A DNA stretch of 64,000 bases, taken from the NCBI RefSeq assembly GCF_943734655.1, contig NC_071354.1, positions 193,104,911-193,168,910 of the forward strand, in the 5' to 3' direction. Below, piece after piece: positions 20,982 through 31,690 of the stretch. How positions within the stretch are numbered: the first letter of the stretch is position 1; each line of letters starts with the position of its first letter. This DNA comes from Sabethes cyaneus. Lineage: Eukaryota > Arthropoda > Insecta > Diptera > Culicidae. A program made the position numbers and the translations under genes. A model generated the notes under the pieces. That model searched no databases, was not told the DNA's origin, and saw only the letters and a program-made list of their open reading frames with translations.

Positions 20982-21988
20982 GGGGCCATCCAGATACCAC
21001 GTGGGCCGAAAAATACCTATTTTTAACCCCCCCGCCCGCCTCCGTGGACAAGTGTGGACATTGGCTCAACCCCCACCTCCCTTCCTGTTTGTCCACGTGG
21101 ACTTTTTTTATGCCAAATTTAACAAAACAGAAATGCATTGTGTTAAATTTAGTTTTCAAATTTATTTATGCAGTATTTATTGAAAAAGCTTACGTGAAAG
21201 AAAACTCCAATCTGGAGGCCCCGACACAATGCATACCGATCTTTAGTCGTTGCGGAAATTGAAGTCTTCCCATGTATTCCATGCATTGTATTAAAATCCG
21301 TATGCAAAGTGTTACGACCTTAAGGTGAAACGGTACTGAATCCAAACATGGCCGCATCGATGGCACCCATATCCTTACATGGACGCCATTACATTTCCGG
21401 CCATGGTGGGATTCAGTACCGTTTTACCTTAATTCTTTTGATCTTGTCTACTATTATTATCGACTGCAAGAATGTCCGTTTCAACCCGACTTTCGCACGC
21501 TTGATGATTCTTCTCTGTCCAGAGTATCTTTGTCTAACCGGAGCACCTCAGCTTGGCCGTCTACTTCAACACAACACAAACCCTTTGTTGTAAAGGGTTG
21601 TAAAGAAATAATACTGTCTTTTTTATTGCATTACATCAAATGTCAGGCTAGGCAATCAACATCTATGAGTACTAGCGCAGGCTTAATCTTTTCAACAAGA
21701 TTTATGTCAGATATGTGCTCTCGTAATGCTCGGTTCATGCGATAGGTCAACATATGCCTTAGAAGGCAAAACTTTATTTGAGCCCAAAAACAATCACTAA
21801 TCAATGGTTAATGCTAATATGTAGAATTCATTCAATATTGCTGTTTCTAATTTCTGTTTTTTGTATGAAAAAAAAACTTGTCCACGTGGACATTTTCCAC
21901 ACCCCCTCCCCCCCTTCCGTGGACAAGCGTGGACATTTTCATACCCCCACCCCCCTCTAAGCTGTCCACGTGGTATATGGATGGCCCC
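20982..21988. mobile_element. PIF/Harbinger-like TIR element, 1.0 kb
   Basis: Left end GGGGCCATCCAGATACCACG and right end, as reverse complement, GGGGCCATCCATATACCACG are nearly identical TIRs continuing into GTGG. TTA flanks both sides (20979-20981 and 21989-21991). A 3-bp TTA duplication with G-rich ends is the mark of PIF/Harbinger elements. Both ends continue with CCACGTGGAC and C-rich tracts (21035-21105 and 21880-21965). No transposase frame. A 105-bp hairpin element is nested at 21324-21428. Confidence 0.8.
21324..21428. mobile_element. 105-bp palindromic TIR element with TTAA flanks
   Basis: The left arm GGTGAAACGGTACTGAATCC is matched by the right arm GGATTCAGTACCGTTTTACC; with the adjoining CATGGCC the inverted repeat is about 30 bp per side. 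TTAA lies directly outside both arms (21320-21323, 21429-21432). Its RNA would fold into a long hairpin. Classified only as a hairpin-forming short element; a TTAA duplication would fit piggyBac-derived elements, but the ends do not show the usual piggyBac CCC. Confidence 0.75.
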
Positions 21989-21992
21989 TTAG

Positions 21993-22214
21993 TAGTACAT
22001 CCAAAAAAAAGCCAGAGGTCTAAACGTCCTGTTGAGAACTTGACCCTTCTTTATCGACTGACTTCGCAGCCGGTTATTAGAGTACAGGACAATTACGGGG
22101 CTAGTGCGACGATCCTACTGACTGTATAGCAGCACCTCCCAGCACAACATACGTCGACTGGTTTGCTAGGCCAGCATTGAACCCCGAAGCTAACTGGGCA
22201 GGTGTAGTACATCC
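21993..22214 (-). mobile_element. SINE family 1 with 10-bp target duplication
   Basis: The SINE proper is 22003-22204 on the minus strand; TAGTACATCC directly flanks it on both sides (21993-22002, 22205-22214). The A box is GGTTCAATGCTGG (about 22171-22184). The body has CGTAATTGTCCTGTACTCTA and GGCTGCGAAGTCAGTCGATA, shared with the copies at 12766-12905 and 59275-59490, and the 3' end is GACGTTTAGACCTCTGGC then T8. The B box is decayed. The SINE inserted into RTE endonuclease sequence. Confidence 0.9.
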
Positions 22215-22352
22215 GCTCTGGTAAAATTGAGTCTTTCCTTCACGGATCTTCCGATCCTTCATTTCTTCGCAACATATTTCCTGCAGAGTGATGATGTCGA
22301 AATTGCGAGGTATAAATTGTTGCATCCTGTCATCACCTACGAAATAACAAAT
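22215..22352 (-). pseudogene. RTE-like endonuclease, N-terminal fragment
   Basis: Minus strand: RMQQFIPRNFDIITLQEICC then EEMKDRKIREGKTQFYQSG. NFDIITLQE is the first conserved block of APE endonucleases, with the metal-binding Glu in LQE. The frame runs into the SINE at 22204 and the start of the gene is cut by the TIR element at 22353-22728. This is the piece of an RTE endonuclease that precedes the part seen at 18680-19000, but on the opposite strand, so a different copy. Confidence 0.75.
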
Positions 22353-22728
22353 TCCAGCTAGCATCAACTCGTATATCAATGTACGAAAATTATCGTAAAT
22401 ATCTCCTAACAAATTCGAAATCGTAACTAAAGCTGGATAAAGTGGGACCATGTTGATTTTCTATCATATATAATGATAATAACTGACATACATACGATTT
22501 TCACCACAAAATCGTATAGTAGTACGAATCGACTCGCGCTTAATCGGATATTATCGTATATAAATTCTTATATAGTCGTAATGCTCAAAATTATTCGTAA
22601 TCACGAATATCGCCTCCAAAAAAGTACGTATATGCCAATTTTGTGCATCAAATACGATTTATTAGCATGTATATCTGTTGGAAATGCTGATTTTTAGCTT
22701 TTTTATACATATGAAAATGCTAGCTGGG
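22353..22728. mobile_element. Short TIR element (CCCAGCTAGCA family), 376 bp
   Basis: Left end TCCAGCTAGCATCAACTCG, right end GAAAATGCTAGCTGGG; AT flanks both sides (22351-22352, 22729-22730). It is the inverted relative of the element at 18998-19336. Interior motifs shared with that copy are ACGAAAATTATCGTAAAT, CGCCTCCAAAA and GCATCAAATACGATTT. Non-coding. Confidence 0.85.
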
Positions 22729-25234
22729 ATCTGATGGAACCCCACCTCTATACGGAATCTATTCTCCATTAGTAGCTTGTGCTGTAAAAAAAAATCGATC
22801 GGCGTTGAAAAATAGTGCATCATTCATGGTGCATCTACATCTCACAACAAAGTTCTTCATTTAGCCTTGGGTAGAAGTTTTTCTTAAAGAGTGAAACAAA
22901 CATTGAAGGCTAGCCTTGAAAATAAAACAAAAAAAAATTAAATTCTTTATCGCAGCGACCTGAAATTGCATTCTAATATCCCAAATCATCATTCCTAACT
23001 GTTCTTTCGAATAAAAAAATTGAACGACCAGATAGCAACTATCATGAATCATCGCGAACAACTAGCAGTAAGCGTTAAATCACCATGAAACGGTCTAAAT
23101 CCGGTTATTCTATTTAGCACTTTTGCTAGTACCACTACCATCCACCGTAAAGCAGGTATGCCGGAGCTTCAGCAGATTGCATCCTGCCTGCCTGCCTGCT
23201 TGTGACAGTCTCTAATGTGTACAGCAAATCGGACAGTGAGCTAGCACAAACAAAAAACGTTCTAAAAATAACCTTCTGGTTCAGTTCGGCCGTAAAATCG
23301 CGGAATAGCGTTTTATTTGCTACTACAAGTTGCCGGGAAGGGCAGTGAGTGGAGGGTACATACTACCAGACGAAGGTGATTAACTTCAAGGAAATTCTTT
23401 ACTACCATTCAGCCAAGTGACGGATTTAAGCACACGCTTCGAGGAACTACTGTGCCCGTTAGCTCGCGATAAGCCCCCTGTGCCTGTGCCCGTCATCCGC
23501 ATTGCAGAGCCCACGCGCGGCACCGCGATTTGTTCCGCCTTCCTGTTCACAAATCCGGAATGCAAATTCTCGTGTGCTGAAAGTTTTCGAACTACAGAAA
23601 CAGATTATTGACCTATCGGGTAGAATTCGGAAAGGAATTCATTCAATTATTGAACTTAGATCCTTTATTGCCCTGTGCCGTGTGTTGCGCGGGTACACTG
23701 AGCAAGCACGATTTAGCCTAAGGGCAATCGAGTTCTGCCAGGCCAGGTCGATGTTTGTTAGTCACATTATAAGTACCGGTTTTCTTTGGTCGGTACACGA
23801 CGAACAACTTGAAGCATGCGATCAATCTTCGACTATGTGAGGTTTTATATAGTGCTTCAACCGTTTACAACAATAATGTGTCACATATTACACCTTTTCA
23901 GCGGTGACAATGAGGAAGCCGGATGTTCTGTCAAACATGAATCACTTACAGTTATAGTAGTATCATGAACTAGTTCAAAAGAACATTGTAATAAAATATA
24001 TCGTGCGTACTTAGAGGCCTTCTTGACGCCAAATAATCCGTATGGGAGCATGACTTACTTAAAATAAAATAACTGATCGTGCAGACTCAACACTCTATCA
24101 AAAACGCGTCATCCGGACAGACATCCAAGGTCAGGTGTTTCTGCAGGCAAGCCGATTTGGAATTGGATTTAGTGCGGCTCGGCAAAAAAAACAACAAGCA
24201 CTTGGTTGACTGGGGTCCGGATGACAGCCTCCCGATTGCACGACAGTGAAACCTTTGCATTAATTTTCATGGACTATAATTCCGGTACTATAGATTAGCA
24301 TACAATGGACAACGCTGCTGCGCGCGCCGGCACGTCAATGGTGAGAGCCCTTAAGGGATGCATCAGCTCAGCTTAGCTCAGCTCAGCAGCCGCCTGTGCT
24401 GATGCTTTGTCTCGCGCTTGCCGCTGTCGGCGTTGTTGGTATACTTCTTATACCTGGCAGGGTCTACCGTGTTGGTTTGGATTGAGGGCAGTGCACTGCC
24501 ATTATGTCGCGAAGATCGCAGATGGGTAGGCATCATCGCGGCACAATCAATCGATCTAAGCGTCCGCGGTGGAATACGTTCGGCACTAACCTGGTGTGAT
24601 CTGTCGTGCCCTCCGCTCCGTGCGCCGTGAGGCAACGGTTATTACCTTTGCGGTGGTTGCAACAGAACCCCGCAAGAAGACTTTTTAACAGATCTGAAGG
24701 ATTTCGACAGGTTCGGTGGAGCGTTAATGTGTTCGGATGAGTTGCTGGTTTTTACAGACGTCTGGTAATTAAATGTCAGTTTTGTTATTTTAATTCTCAG
24801 AAATTAAATAAAAGTATGGTCTAACGACTTTCTAAAGTTTAATTATTCTGTTTTTTTTATTTTCTTGTAGTAAAACATCTTAGACCAAGTTGATCATACT
24901 TTTGTCAGTTCGGAACTTCAAGCCTGTTTTGCTCAAAATCATCATATTTGTAGGCAGTGATCATCTTCTCTTAAAAGCTATCATGCCATTCCAGCCGTTA
25001 TCCATTAGCATCAATATTTGCTTCTACTTTGGCCACGGGAATTTTTCCTACCTGCTGGAAAGATTCTGTCATTTTTCCGATATAAAAAAAAGAAATGCAA
25101 GAAAAATGCCTTTCCGAACCTTTTAGAACTAATTTTTCATGAATTTCTGACACAGAAATGACCACCATATATCTCACCACATCAGTATGGCTTCCTCTCA
25201 AAGCGATTATCCACTACTAAGCTTGTGGCATTGG
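22729..25234. other. No gene recognised; unique sequence
   Basis: I see no element ends and no credible gene. Frames of 60-112 codons at 23417-23840 and 24378-24635 carry no recognised motif. A GC-rich stretch at about 24310-24660 with CAGCTCAG repeats (24365-24392) is the least AT-rich part. It may be intronic or intergenic host DNA. Confidence 0.45.
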
Positions 25235-25410
25235 CTAAATTCAACAGGACGGCAGCAGCTTGGTTAGTAAAACATTCGGGTACCAACCAAAAGAGCGTGG
25301 GTCCGAGCCCCACCTGCCATGTCACAACCCAATGTATTTTTGGTCTATATCGAAATTTTCCAGTTCATCCATTCAATCATTCTTCACATCAGACACTTCC
25401 TTCCTTTCCG
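25235..25410 (+). mobile_element. SINE family 2, tRNA-derived
   Basis: TGGTTAGTAAAACATTCGG (25261-25279) resembles an A box region and GGTCCGAGCCC (25300-25310) a B box; CCCACCTGCC follows as in a tRNA acceptor side. The body TTTTTGGTCTATATCGAAAT and TTTTCCAGTTCATCCATTCA is shared with the minus-strand copy at 55137-55310. The combination of a tRNA-like head with a repeated non-tRNA body marks a SINE rather than a tRNA gene. Target duplications were not identified. Confidence 0.75.
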
Positions 25411-25527
25411 TCAAAATATGTAGAAAATCATGTCTTTGTCTCCGTTTCCAGTTAGTTCCGGAATTCCACAAAGCAGTCATCTCGAACCGTTTGTTTTCCT
25501 GGCACAGATAAATGATGCAAACAACTA

Positions 25528-26426
25528 GGTGGCAACTAAAATTTTGGAATTTTTTGCGGCCCTTATGCTCAACAACAAACGAGCTCAGAGTGAAATGAGA
25601 GTATGTATGTATTAGCTCTCTCTCCTCTTTCTATTAATATTTTTTGTTTTGTTTCTGGTTGCCCAGTTTTGCTAAAAATGGCATCGAAACAAGAAGCATT
25701 TCGGGAGCGCGTTGTACACTTCTACGAACTGCAACAGAAATCTTGGCAAAAAGTATACGGTACAACATTTAAAAAGCAAATATGTTGCAGCTCCGACTGT
25801 TTACCATGTCCTAAGAAGCCCAACAATTATTCGTAAGCAAAGTAGTGAAGGACCAGCCAAAATTATGGACGCAGAAGGACATCGTTCTCTTTCTCGTTTC
25901 TTCAATAACAAGGCCTCTGGTTTGGCTATCAATTAATATACACCAGACGAATGTTTGAACAAAATTTTGATCCCGTTTCTATAAAAATATCATGCAGATG
26001 GACAATACGTGTTTTGGCCGGATAGAGCATTACGCCAAAAAAACACAACCGTCCCATTCGATCCCATTTTTACCCAAGAACCACGACCCGAAATATTTGT
26101 CTCAGTGCACCCAATCGAAGATTTCTTCGAGATTTTGAGTTCCTTGGTGTACAAAAATAACTGGAGAACCACGAATTGCAAACAGTTGATTGGTAGAATC
26201 AAGAGATGCATTTGTAAAGTTGACATGAAGGCCGTACAACGCTTCTGTTTCGACGTCAAACGAAAGCTTCGCCGAACAGCCGATTACGGACCGTTTTCAA
26301 ATGTACACTAATTTTTTTTTCAACAATGGATAATGTATCTTTAATTTCGGTAAATTAGATCTTCTTCATGTATCTCTGTCTTTTTTTGACAGCTTGAGAA
26401 AAAAATTCCAAAATTTTAGTTGCCAC
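25528..26426 (+). mobile_element. Mariner-superfamily element with 28-bp TIRs, internally deleted
   Basis: Left end GGTGGCAACTAAAATTTTGG and the reverse complement of the right end are identical over about 28 bases (25528-25555 and 26399-26426). The left flank is TA; the right flank is CG, so the expected TA duplication is lost or the boundary is a base or two off. The element surrounds the transposase remnant at 25678-26311. At 899 bp it is shorter than a usual 1.3-kb mariner, in keeping with an internal deletion. Confidence 0.85.
25678..26311 (+). pseudogene. ITmD37E-like mariner transposase, central deletion
   Basis: DDE transposase that would bind and cut its own TIRs. The start is an ATG followed by ASKQEAFRERVVHFYELQQ; then (after a frameshift near 25740) LGKKYTVQHLKSKYVAAPTV, the N-terminal helix-turn-helix. 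RFFNNKASGLAIN marks a join where the region with the first catalytic Asp has been deleted. After a stop come DECLNKILIPFL, YHADGQYVFWPD with the second Asp, and VHPIEDFFEILSSLVY with the final acidic residue (31 residues between that Asp and Glu, fewer than the family's usual number). The C-terminus RTADYGPFSNVH ends normally at a stop. Dead, but the TIRs could be moved by a related transposase. Confidence 0.85.
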
Positions 26427-27074
26427 CCGTTACTGAAATTGTTAAAAAAAATCTTACACTCTCAATCTGAAGTATCAATAAGCCAAGTGATGATCTTATT
26501 CTTCAAAAATCACTTCAGATTGGTGAAAGATCGTATGGTTTTATATATTTCCAAATGCTCGGTTATTCGTTTTGAACCCATGCGATCACTGACGCTCCAC
26601 AATTAATTATTGATGGATGTTTTATTCTTGATTCCTCACTGTTATTCAAAGTTCAAATATCATATTTTGATTCGAAAGCCTTATCTCAATTTATAAGGTG
26701 AATTCAAAAAATAACCACATTTGAAAATTTACCAAATCAATTATTTCTTTATCAAAAATATGCCATAAAACTGTTGTCGAGCCAAAAACCAAAAAACCTA
26801 AATATTAATTTTGCGATTAAATCGCAGTTATCTTCTGAACGTGTTATCACCGCCACTGCAGGTGAATTTATTATAAGCGCCGCCATACCGTGTCGCTGAA
26901 ATCTTCATCTGATTGTATGGGCGCCGTATTTATCAAAATCGAAGCTGCCCAACATAAGTCCGTACATTATGCACAACGTCACCTGCTATGGAACAGCCGA
27001 AATAACCCTCATTATGCATTATGCTGATCGCCGCAAGAGTTAATCCACCGTGATACACACAGCATTAAATAGTT
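26427..27074. other. No gene recognised
   Basis: AT-rich sequence with no motif or TIR that I could support. Confidence 0.45.
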
Positions 27075-27320
27075 GAGATGTCGCTAGAGCGGGTTTCATC
27101 AGCGACCTACTGACATCCTATATTGATTGCCCTGAACGTCTAGGTCTTCTAGAGGTGAACACCCGCAGATATGCCCTCCGTACTCATACATTTATCAATG
27201 TAGGCAAATCCAGGACAAATTACGGAATACTTGAACCAATCAAAAGCCGACGAGTGCTTCGATTTTGACTTGTGTATAGAGGTATTATTAAGAATAATAT
27301 TGAGGATTTTCGGCTGTACA
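27075..27320 (+). pseudogene. Jockey-like LINE, extreme C-terminus of RT
   Basis: Plus strand: ISDLLTSYIDCPERLGLLEV, NTRRYALRTHTFI, RTNYGILEPI, and in a shifted frame 'FDFDLCIEVLLRIILRI'. This is the conserved tail of Jockey RTs (compare DVLTARIDCPDILQL and RRTNYGANSAI in the 10345-11697 protein). Only about 80 residues survive; the polymerase core is gone. Confidence 0.75.
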
Positions 27321-27504
27321 GCAGGTTATTTATCGAAATCGGCTTTTTTATACTGCCTGACGTTTCGGCTTTCGGTTTTGGTCTTTTTCGACAGAAATAT
27401 GGTTAAATTTTCTTGTCTAATCGTTGATTTCCAACGGACGAAAGTTTAAATTTTAACGGCTTCAAATACATTGGTTTAGTGCTAAAATAATGTATACACC
27501 TAAA

Positions 27505-27592
27505 CCTTTTGGCCATAGTGCACAACTATTTGGCATAATGCCATTTGGTATAACGACCGTTTGGCATAAAGACTATGTGGCATAATCCCACA
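27505..27592 (+). repeat. Short degenerate tandem repeat of a TTTGGCATAATG unit
   Basis: Five units of 16-19 bp are seen: TTTTGGCCATAGTGCAC, TATTTGGCATAATGCC, ATTTGGTATAACGACC, GTTTGGCATAAAGACT, ATGTGGCATAATCCC. Function unknown. Confidence 0.7.
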
Positions 27593-28129
27593 AACATCCT
27601 ATTATGACCATATGGTCGCTTTCATAGATGATTTAGGGCAAGCCGGTAGCAGGCCACGAGTGTTTGTCGGTAACCCACCAGCCGCTGAACCCCCGAAAAG
27701 CTTCACTTTTTTCTTCATGAGCCGAGATGAAAGTTTCTACTAGAGTTCTACTTAGACAAATAAAAAAACAAAATGGTAAAGAGGGTTTATTCTAATGAGT
27801 ACTGCTTTAAAAAGGAAACATTTACGTTAATGCTACTGTTACGACAATTTACGCCGAAAATGCTATGACAAAATAAGCATAAGCATAGGAAGCGACTAAG
27901 TGATAAATAGATGACAAAAAAGTGATGAAAAGGTGGCATAAATACAATAAAAAATTGACGAAAACACGTCAATTATACGACAGAAATAACTTCAACATTA
28001 CGGTAAAAAGACGACCAAACGATGGCACCAAAACAGCAACAAATAAAATAAAAACGCGACAAACAATGTCATTTCAAAAGCATTAAGAAAACGGCTGAAG
28101 TTTTTGGAGTGTCTTAGTGGAATACGAAA

Positions 28130-29200
28130 CCTGGAAATTAAAAAAAAAAGAAAACTTATCCAATCTAATCTACTATGTAGGGGAATGTCGTCGTGGTTGG
28201 GCCGCCTTTTTGACATTCGCCTATAACTTTCGTTTTAAAAAGATTTTTAAAAATCTAAATAGATCGTTGGAAAGGTCTAAGAATAAGCTATACTTCTGGA
28301 AAATTTTGAACTGATTGCCTAAAAAATAATAAAGTTATAGGCATTTACGTGAAGACAAAAAATGTTGTCATACTCGGGCCACGTTGTACAGGTTGGGCCA
28401 CCGCTCTTAATCCAAGAAATATGTATTGAAACTCTATGTAGAGATATCAAAAGAATGAATTTCGTGAGCAACGGCCCATATAAGTATAAACATCCTATTT
28501 TTAATAACATTGCGAAATTTTTGGTGATCTTGTAAAATCAATATTACTACAATCGCGTTTTTCGATGTGTACTACTGCAATGAAAAATCAACAACAATCT
28601 AGGTTTTTATTGTACTAATTAGGCTTTATTTCATCACATTTCCCGCGACTGACGTTCTCTTACGAAAATTGCGCTTCTGTGCTTAAAATTATGGTGGCCC
28701 AACCATGGCTACACAAGTGGCCCGACCTTTACAATAAGCGCTTTTGTAGCATTTACCCCCTTACCCTACCCAAATACCTAACTGGACGGGATTTTTCGAA
28801 TAGAGCACAACACACTTAATAAATTTTCAATATTTATCCCGATAATTGCATTTCATGAATCATTTCTTGAAGAAAAGTTAACTGCACCTGCAAAACTTTT
28901 TTTGTATTGTTTCAATCAGTGAGTTCAGTACGCGTGTTTGAATACACGATTGAAACTCACAATATTGTGAAAAGTTAGCTGTCACAGTAAGAAGTTTTAC
29001 AATGCTTGTTCAAAGGTATCACGAGTTAATAAAACTGAAAAAATCGTGGTGGCCCGACCATAACAGTGGCCCGACGATAACGACATTACCCTACATTTTA
29101 TTCATGACAGATACGTATTTCGCCTACGACTTGCAGGCTTCCTCAGTGTCTTATTAATAGAATTAAATTGGATAAGTTTTCTTTTTATTTAATTTCCAGG
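28130..29200. repeat. 40-bp inverted repeat surrounding a TIR element
   Basis: Left arm 28130-28169 (CCTGGAAATTAAAAAAAAAA then GAAAACTTATCC) is the inverse of right arm 29161-29200 with few differences. The arms flank the separate TIR element at 28176-29095 plus 65 bases on the right side only, so this is an older palindrome opened by that insertion. Confidence 0.75.
28176..29095. mobile_element. TIR element with TGTAGGG.AATGTCGT ends, 0.92 kb
   Basis: Left end TGTAGGGGAATGTCGTCGTG, right end (reverse complement) TGTAGGGTAATGTCGTTATC, both continuing to GGGCC; TIR about 28 bp. GGTTGGGCC/GTGGCCCGACC motifs recur inside (28389, 28691, 28718, 29050). No clear target duplication and no transposase. 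Superfamily not assigned. Confidence 0.75.
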
Positions 29201-29934
29201 CCAAAAAACGCCAAACATAAAAACTACAAAGTGTACAGCCCTAAGGGTTGTACGAAAGGGTGACGTAGGACTATATCAGATCAAAGATCAAAGACTAATA
29301 ACATATTCCAGCGTGTCCCGTTACGACGAGGACCCGACTTTCATTGACGTTTTGCTCCCGCTAGCAAAAATACATTTGTGACTAAGTTATTAAACAAGTT
29401 TTAAATTATGTCTGTTAAATGTACTTTTTAACGTAGTATTTACTTTTTGATTTAGATTGTTATTTAGGTAGATATAACAAGTTACATTTCGTAATGGGAC
29501 ACCATCGCAGAGATACCGCTTTTTCCACCATGTTTTAATATGTGTACACTTCAATGTGCTAATTATTAAACGTTCTGTATATTGATTATGTTAAGAACTA
29601 TGTTTTCTTTGTAGTTCAATAATCACTGCTTCATATCCAGTATAATATGAGTTAAAATATGTAGTTTTAAATACCGATAAACTGCACAACCGACAAACTG
29701 TAAACTGCATTTCTGGCATATGTATGTTTATAAGAATCTGTGTGTGCCATTGTTTAAGTGAATGTTTAAAAGAGAAGAGCGAAATATTCAGAATTAATTC
29801 TTCATTTAATGCAATGGTGGCTTTGAAAATACGTAGACGGGAATTCATAAGTACAACGCCTGCAACCTTTGAGACATAGAGATTTCTTTTAAGAATCACT
29901 TGTGTGCATCAGAAATGTTGAAATGGTAATGAAT
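29201..29934. other. No gene recognised
   Basis: AT-rich. GACGTAGGACTAT at 29263 is echoed in inverted form by GACGTAGTCCTACGTC at 30812, perhaps ends of another decayed element; I could not define it. A 102-codon minus frame (29899-29591) shows no motif. Confidence 0.4.
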
Positions 29935-30640
29935 GACCAATTTCTGTTTCATTTGTATGAGAGTCCTTATCCTCCTACCACAGGGGTGAGGGGTCTCAAA
30001 CCATCATAAAATAAATAAATTCAGGCCTCCAAAAACCTCCATATACCAAATTTGGTTCCATTTGCTCTTGTTTACTTCTCGAGTTATGAAGAAATTGGAT
30101 TTCATTTGTATGGGATCTCCCCTTCTTAAAGAAAGCAAAGATTCTAATTCACCATATAAAAAATTCTCCCCCCCCCCCCTCCTGTTAAAAGACGGATGGG
30201 TCTCATTATACCGTAGAAAGAATTCATGCCTCCAAAAACCTCCACATGTCAAATTTGGTTCCATTTGCTTGATTAGTATTCGAGTTATGAGGAAATTTGT
30301 ATATTATTTGTATGGGATCCTCCTCTCCTAAAGAGGGAAGGGGTCTCAATTTACCATAGAAAAAAATCTTGCCTTCTGAAACCCCTGCATTCCAAATTTG
30401 GTTCCATTTGCTTGATTAGTTCTAGAGTTTTGAGGAAATTTGGATTTCATTTGTATGAGAGTTTCCCCTCTTAAAAGGGGAAGAGGTCTCAGTACACCGT
30501 AGAAAAAAATTCTGCCTTCTGAAACCCTCACATGCCCAGTTTGGTTCCATTTGCTTGATTAGTTCTCGAGTTTTGAGGAAATTTGTGTTTCATTTGTAAA
30601 GGAGCCCCCCCCCCCCTCTTACGCTCTCCTTAAAATTGCT
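29935..30640 (-). repeat. Tandem repeats of the Helitron-like family, minus orientation
   Basis: Five units of about 130-150 bp (TTTGGTTCCATTTGCTTGAT, GAGGAAATTTG, CATTTGTATGGGA, C-run) match the arrays in the Helitron-like copies. No element ends are present, so this is either a fragment or a solitary array. Frames in it are shadows. Confidence 0.8.
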
Positions 30641-30839
30641 CTCGTACCCCCCTATAAAGTTGCTGGTCATTTTATCTATCCAACGACGTATAAATTGTTC
30701 AGTTTCGTTCAGTATTTTAGTAGTTATTAGCATTTGAAATCTTTCATTCAAACGTTACGCTTCTATTTTCGTTTTCCCAAAGTGCTACCCAGTCCCAGTA
30801 TAGTAAACAAAGACGTAGTCCTACGTCAAAAAAACCAAA

Positions 30840-31690
30840 CCGAAAAGGTGACAAATATACGATAGAAAGTAGACACAATCACAACGAAAGCTACAAAAAG
30901 ACGATTAAAACAACAAAAAAGCTGTCGAAAAAATGCGACAAACAAAGTCGTTTAAAAAGCATTAAAAAACGACTAACATGAAAGAAAACTCCGAAAAGAT
31001 AACGAATATACGATAGAAAGTCGACAAAAGCAAAACAAAAGCTTCAAAAAAGACTATTAAAACAACAAAAAAGCCGTCGAAAAAAACGAAAAACATGCTT
31101 AAAACAAACGACAAAAAAACAAAAAAATATGACAAAGAGAGCATGAAAAAGTGACAAAAAACGACGGAGAGATAGTAAAAATACGACAAAACCGAATAAA
31201 AGACACCAAAGAGATGACAAAAAGATTGCGAAAAAGCGTCGAAAAGAGAACAATAAGCGGTTGAAAAGACAACCAACAAGTGACGAAAAGACAGCGATAA
31301 GATGATGGAAAGATGACGAAAAAATGATGACACGAAAAATGCTGATGAGGCGACATAAAAAACTATAAAAAAGACGAAAAGACTATAAATCGATTCATAA
31401 AATGCGATAAAAAGGCGGCAAAACAGTGGCAGGAAATGCCAAAAAAAGATTAAACATGAGGACAAAATCGTCATCGAGAGCTACCGAAAACACCGCCAAA
31501 GACGATATAAGATGACAGCACATCGCTGAAAAGAGAAAAAAGACGATGTAAAAAAGATGCAGGAAAGCCAGATGTTAAAAAAACGAAAAAGGATTTTGTA
31601 AAAGAGGCTATTAAAACAACAACAGAACCACAAAGAGACGACAGCAAAACGAAAATGAAAAAAATCATAAGATCGAAAGTGAAAGATTAA
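30840..31690 (+). repeat. Purine-rich low-complexity block (GACAAAAA/GACGAAAA type)
   Basis: The plus strand is almost devoid of T runs and built from loosely repeated 7-12-bp words such as GACAAAAAG, GATGACGAAAA, AACGAC and GTCGAAAA. On the minus strand this yields long Phe/Leu/Ser-rich frames (up to 170 codons) that look like membrane proteins but are composition artefacts. Similar blocks lie at 27840-28075, 45480-46255, 55545-56000 and 58190-59180. Confidence 0.85.

Noticed and set aside
25255..25316. Possible tRNA gene
   Set aside because: Head of a SINE with a shared non-tRNA body; the cloverleaf is incomplete.
30962..31668. Long minus-strand frames rich in Phe, Leu and Ser that resemble multi-pass membrane proteins
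   Set aside because: They mirror the purine-rich plus strand, overlap in several frames at once and contain no conserved motif. Composition alone explains them.
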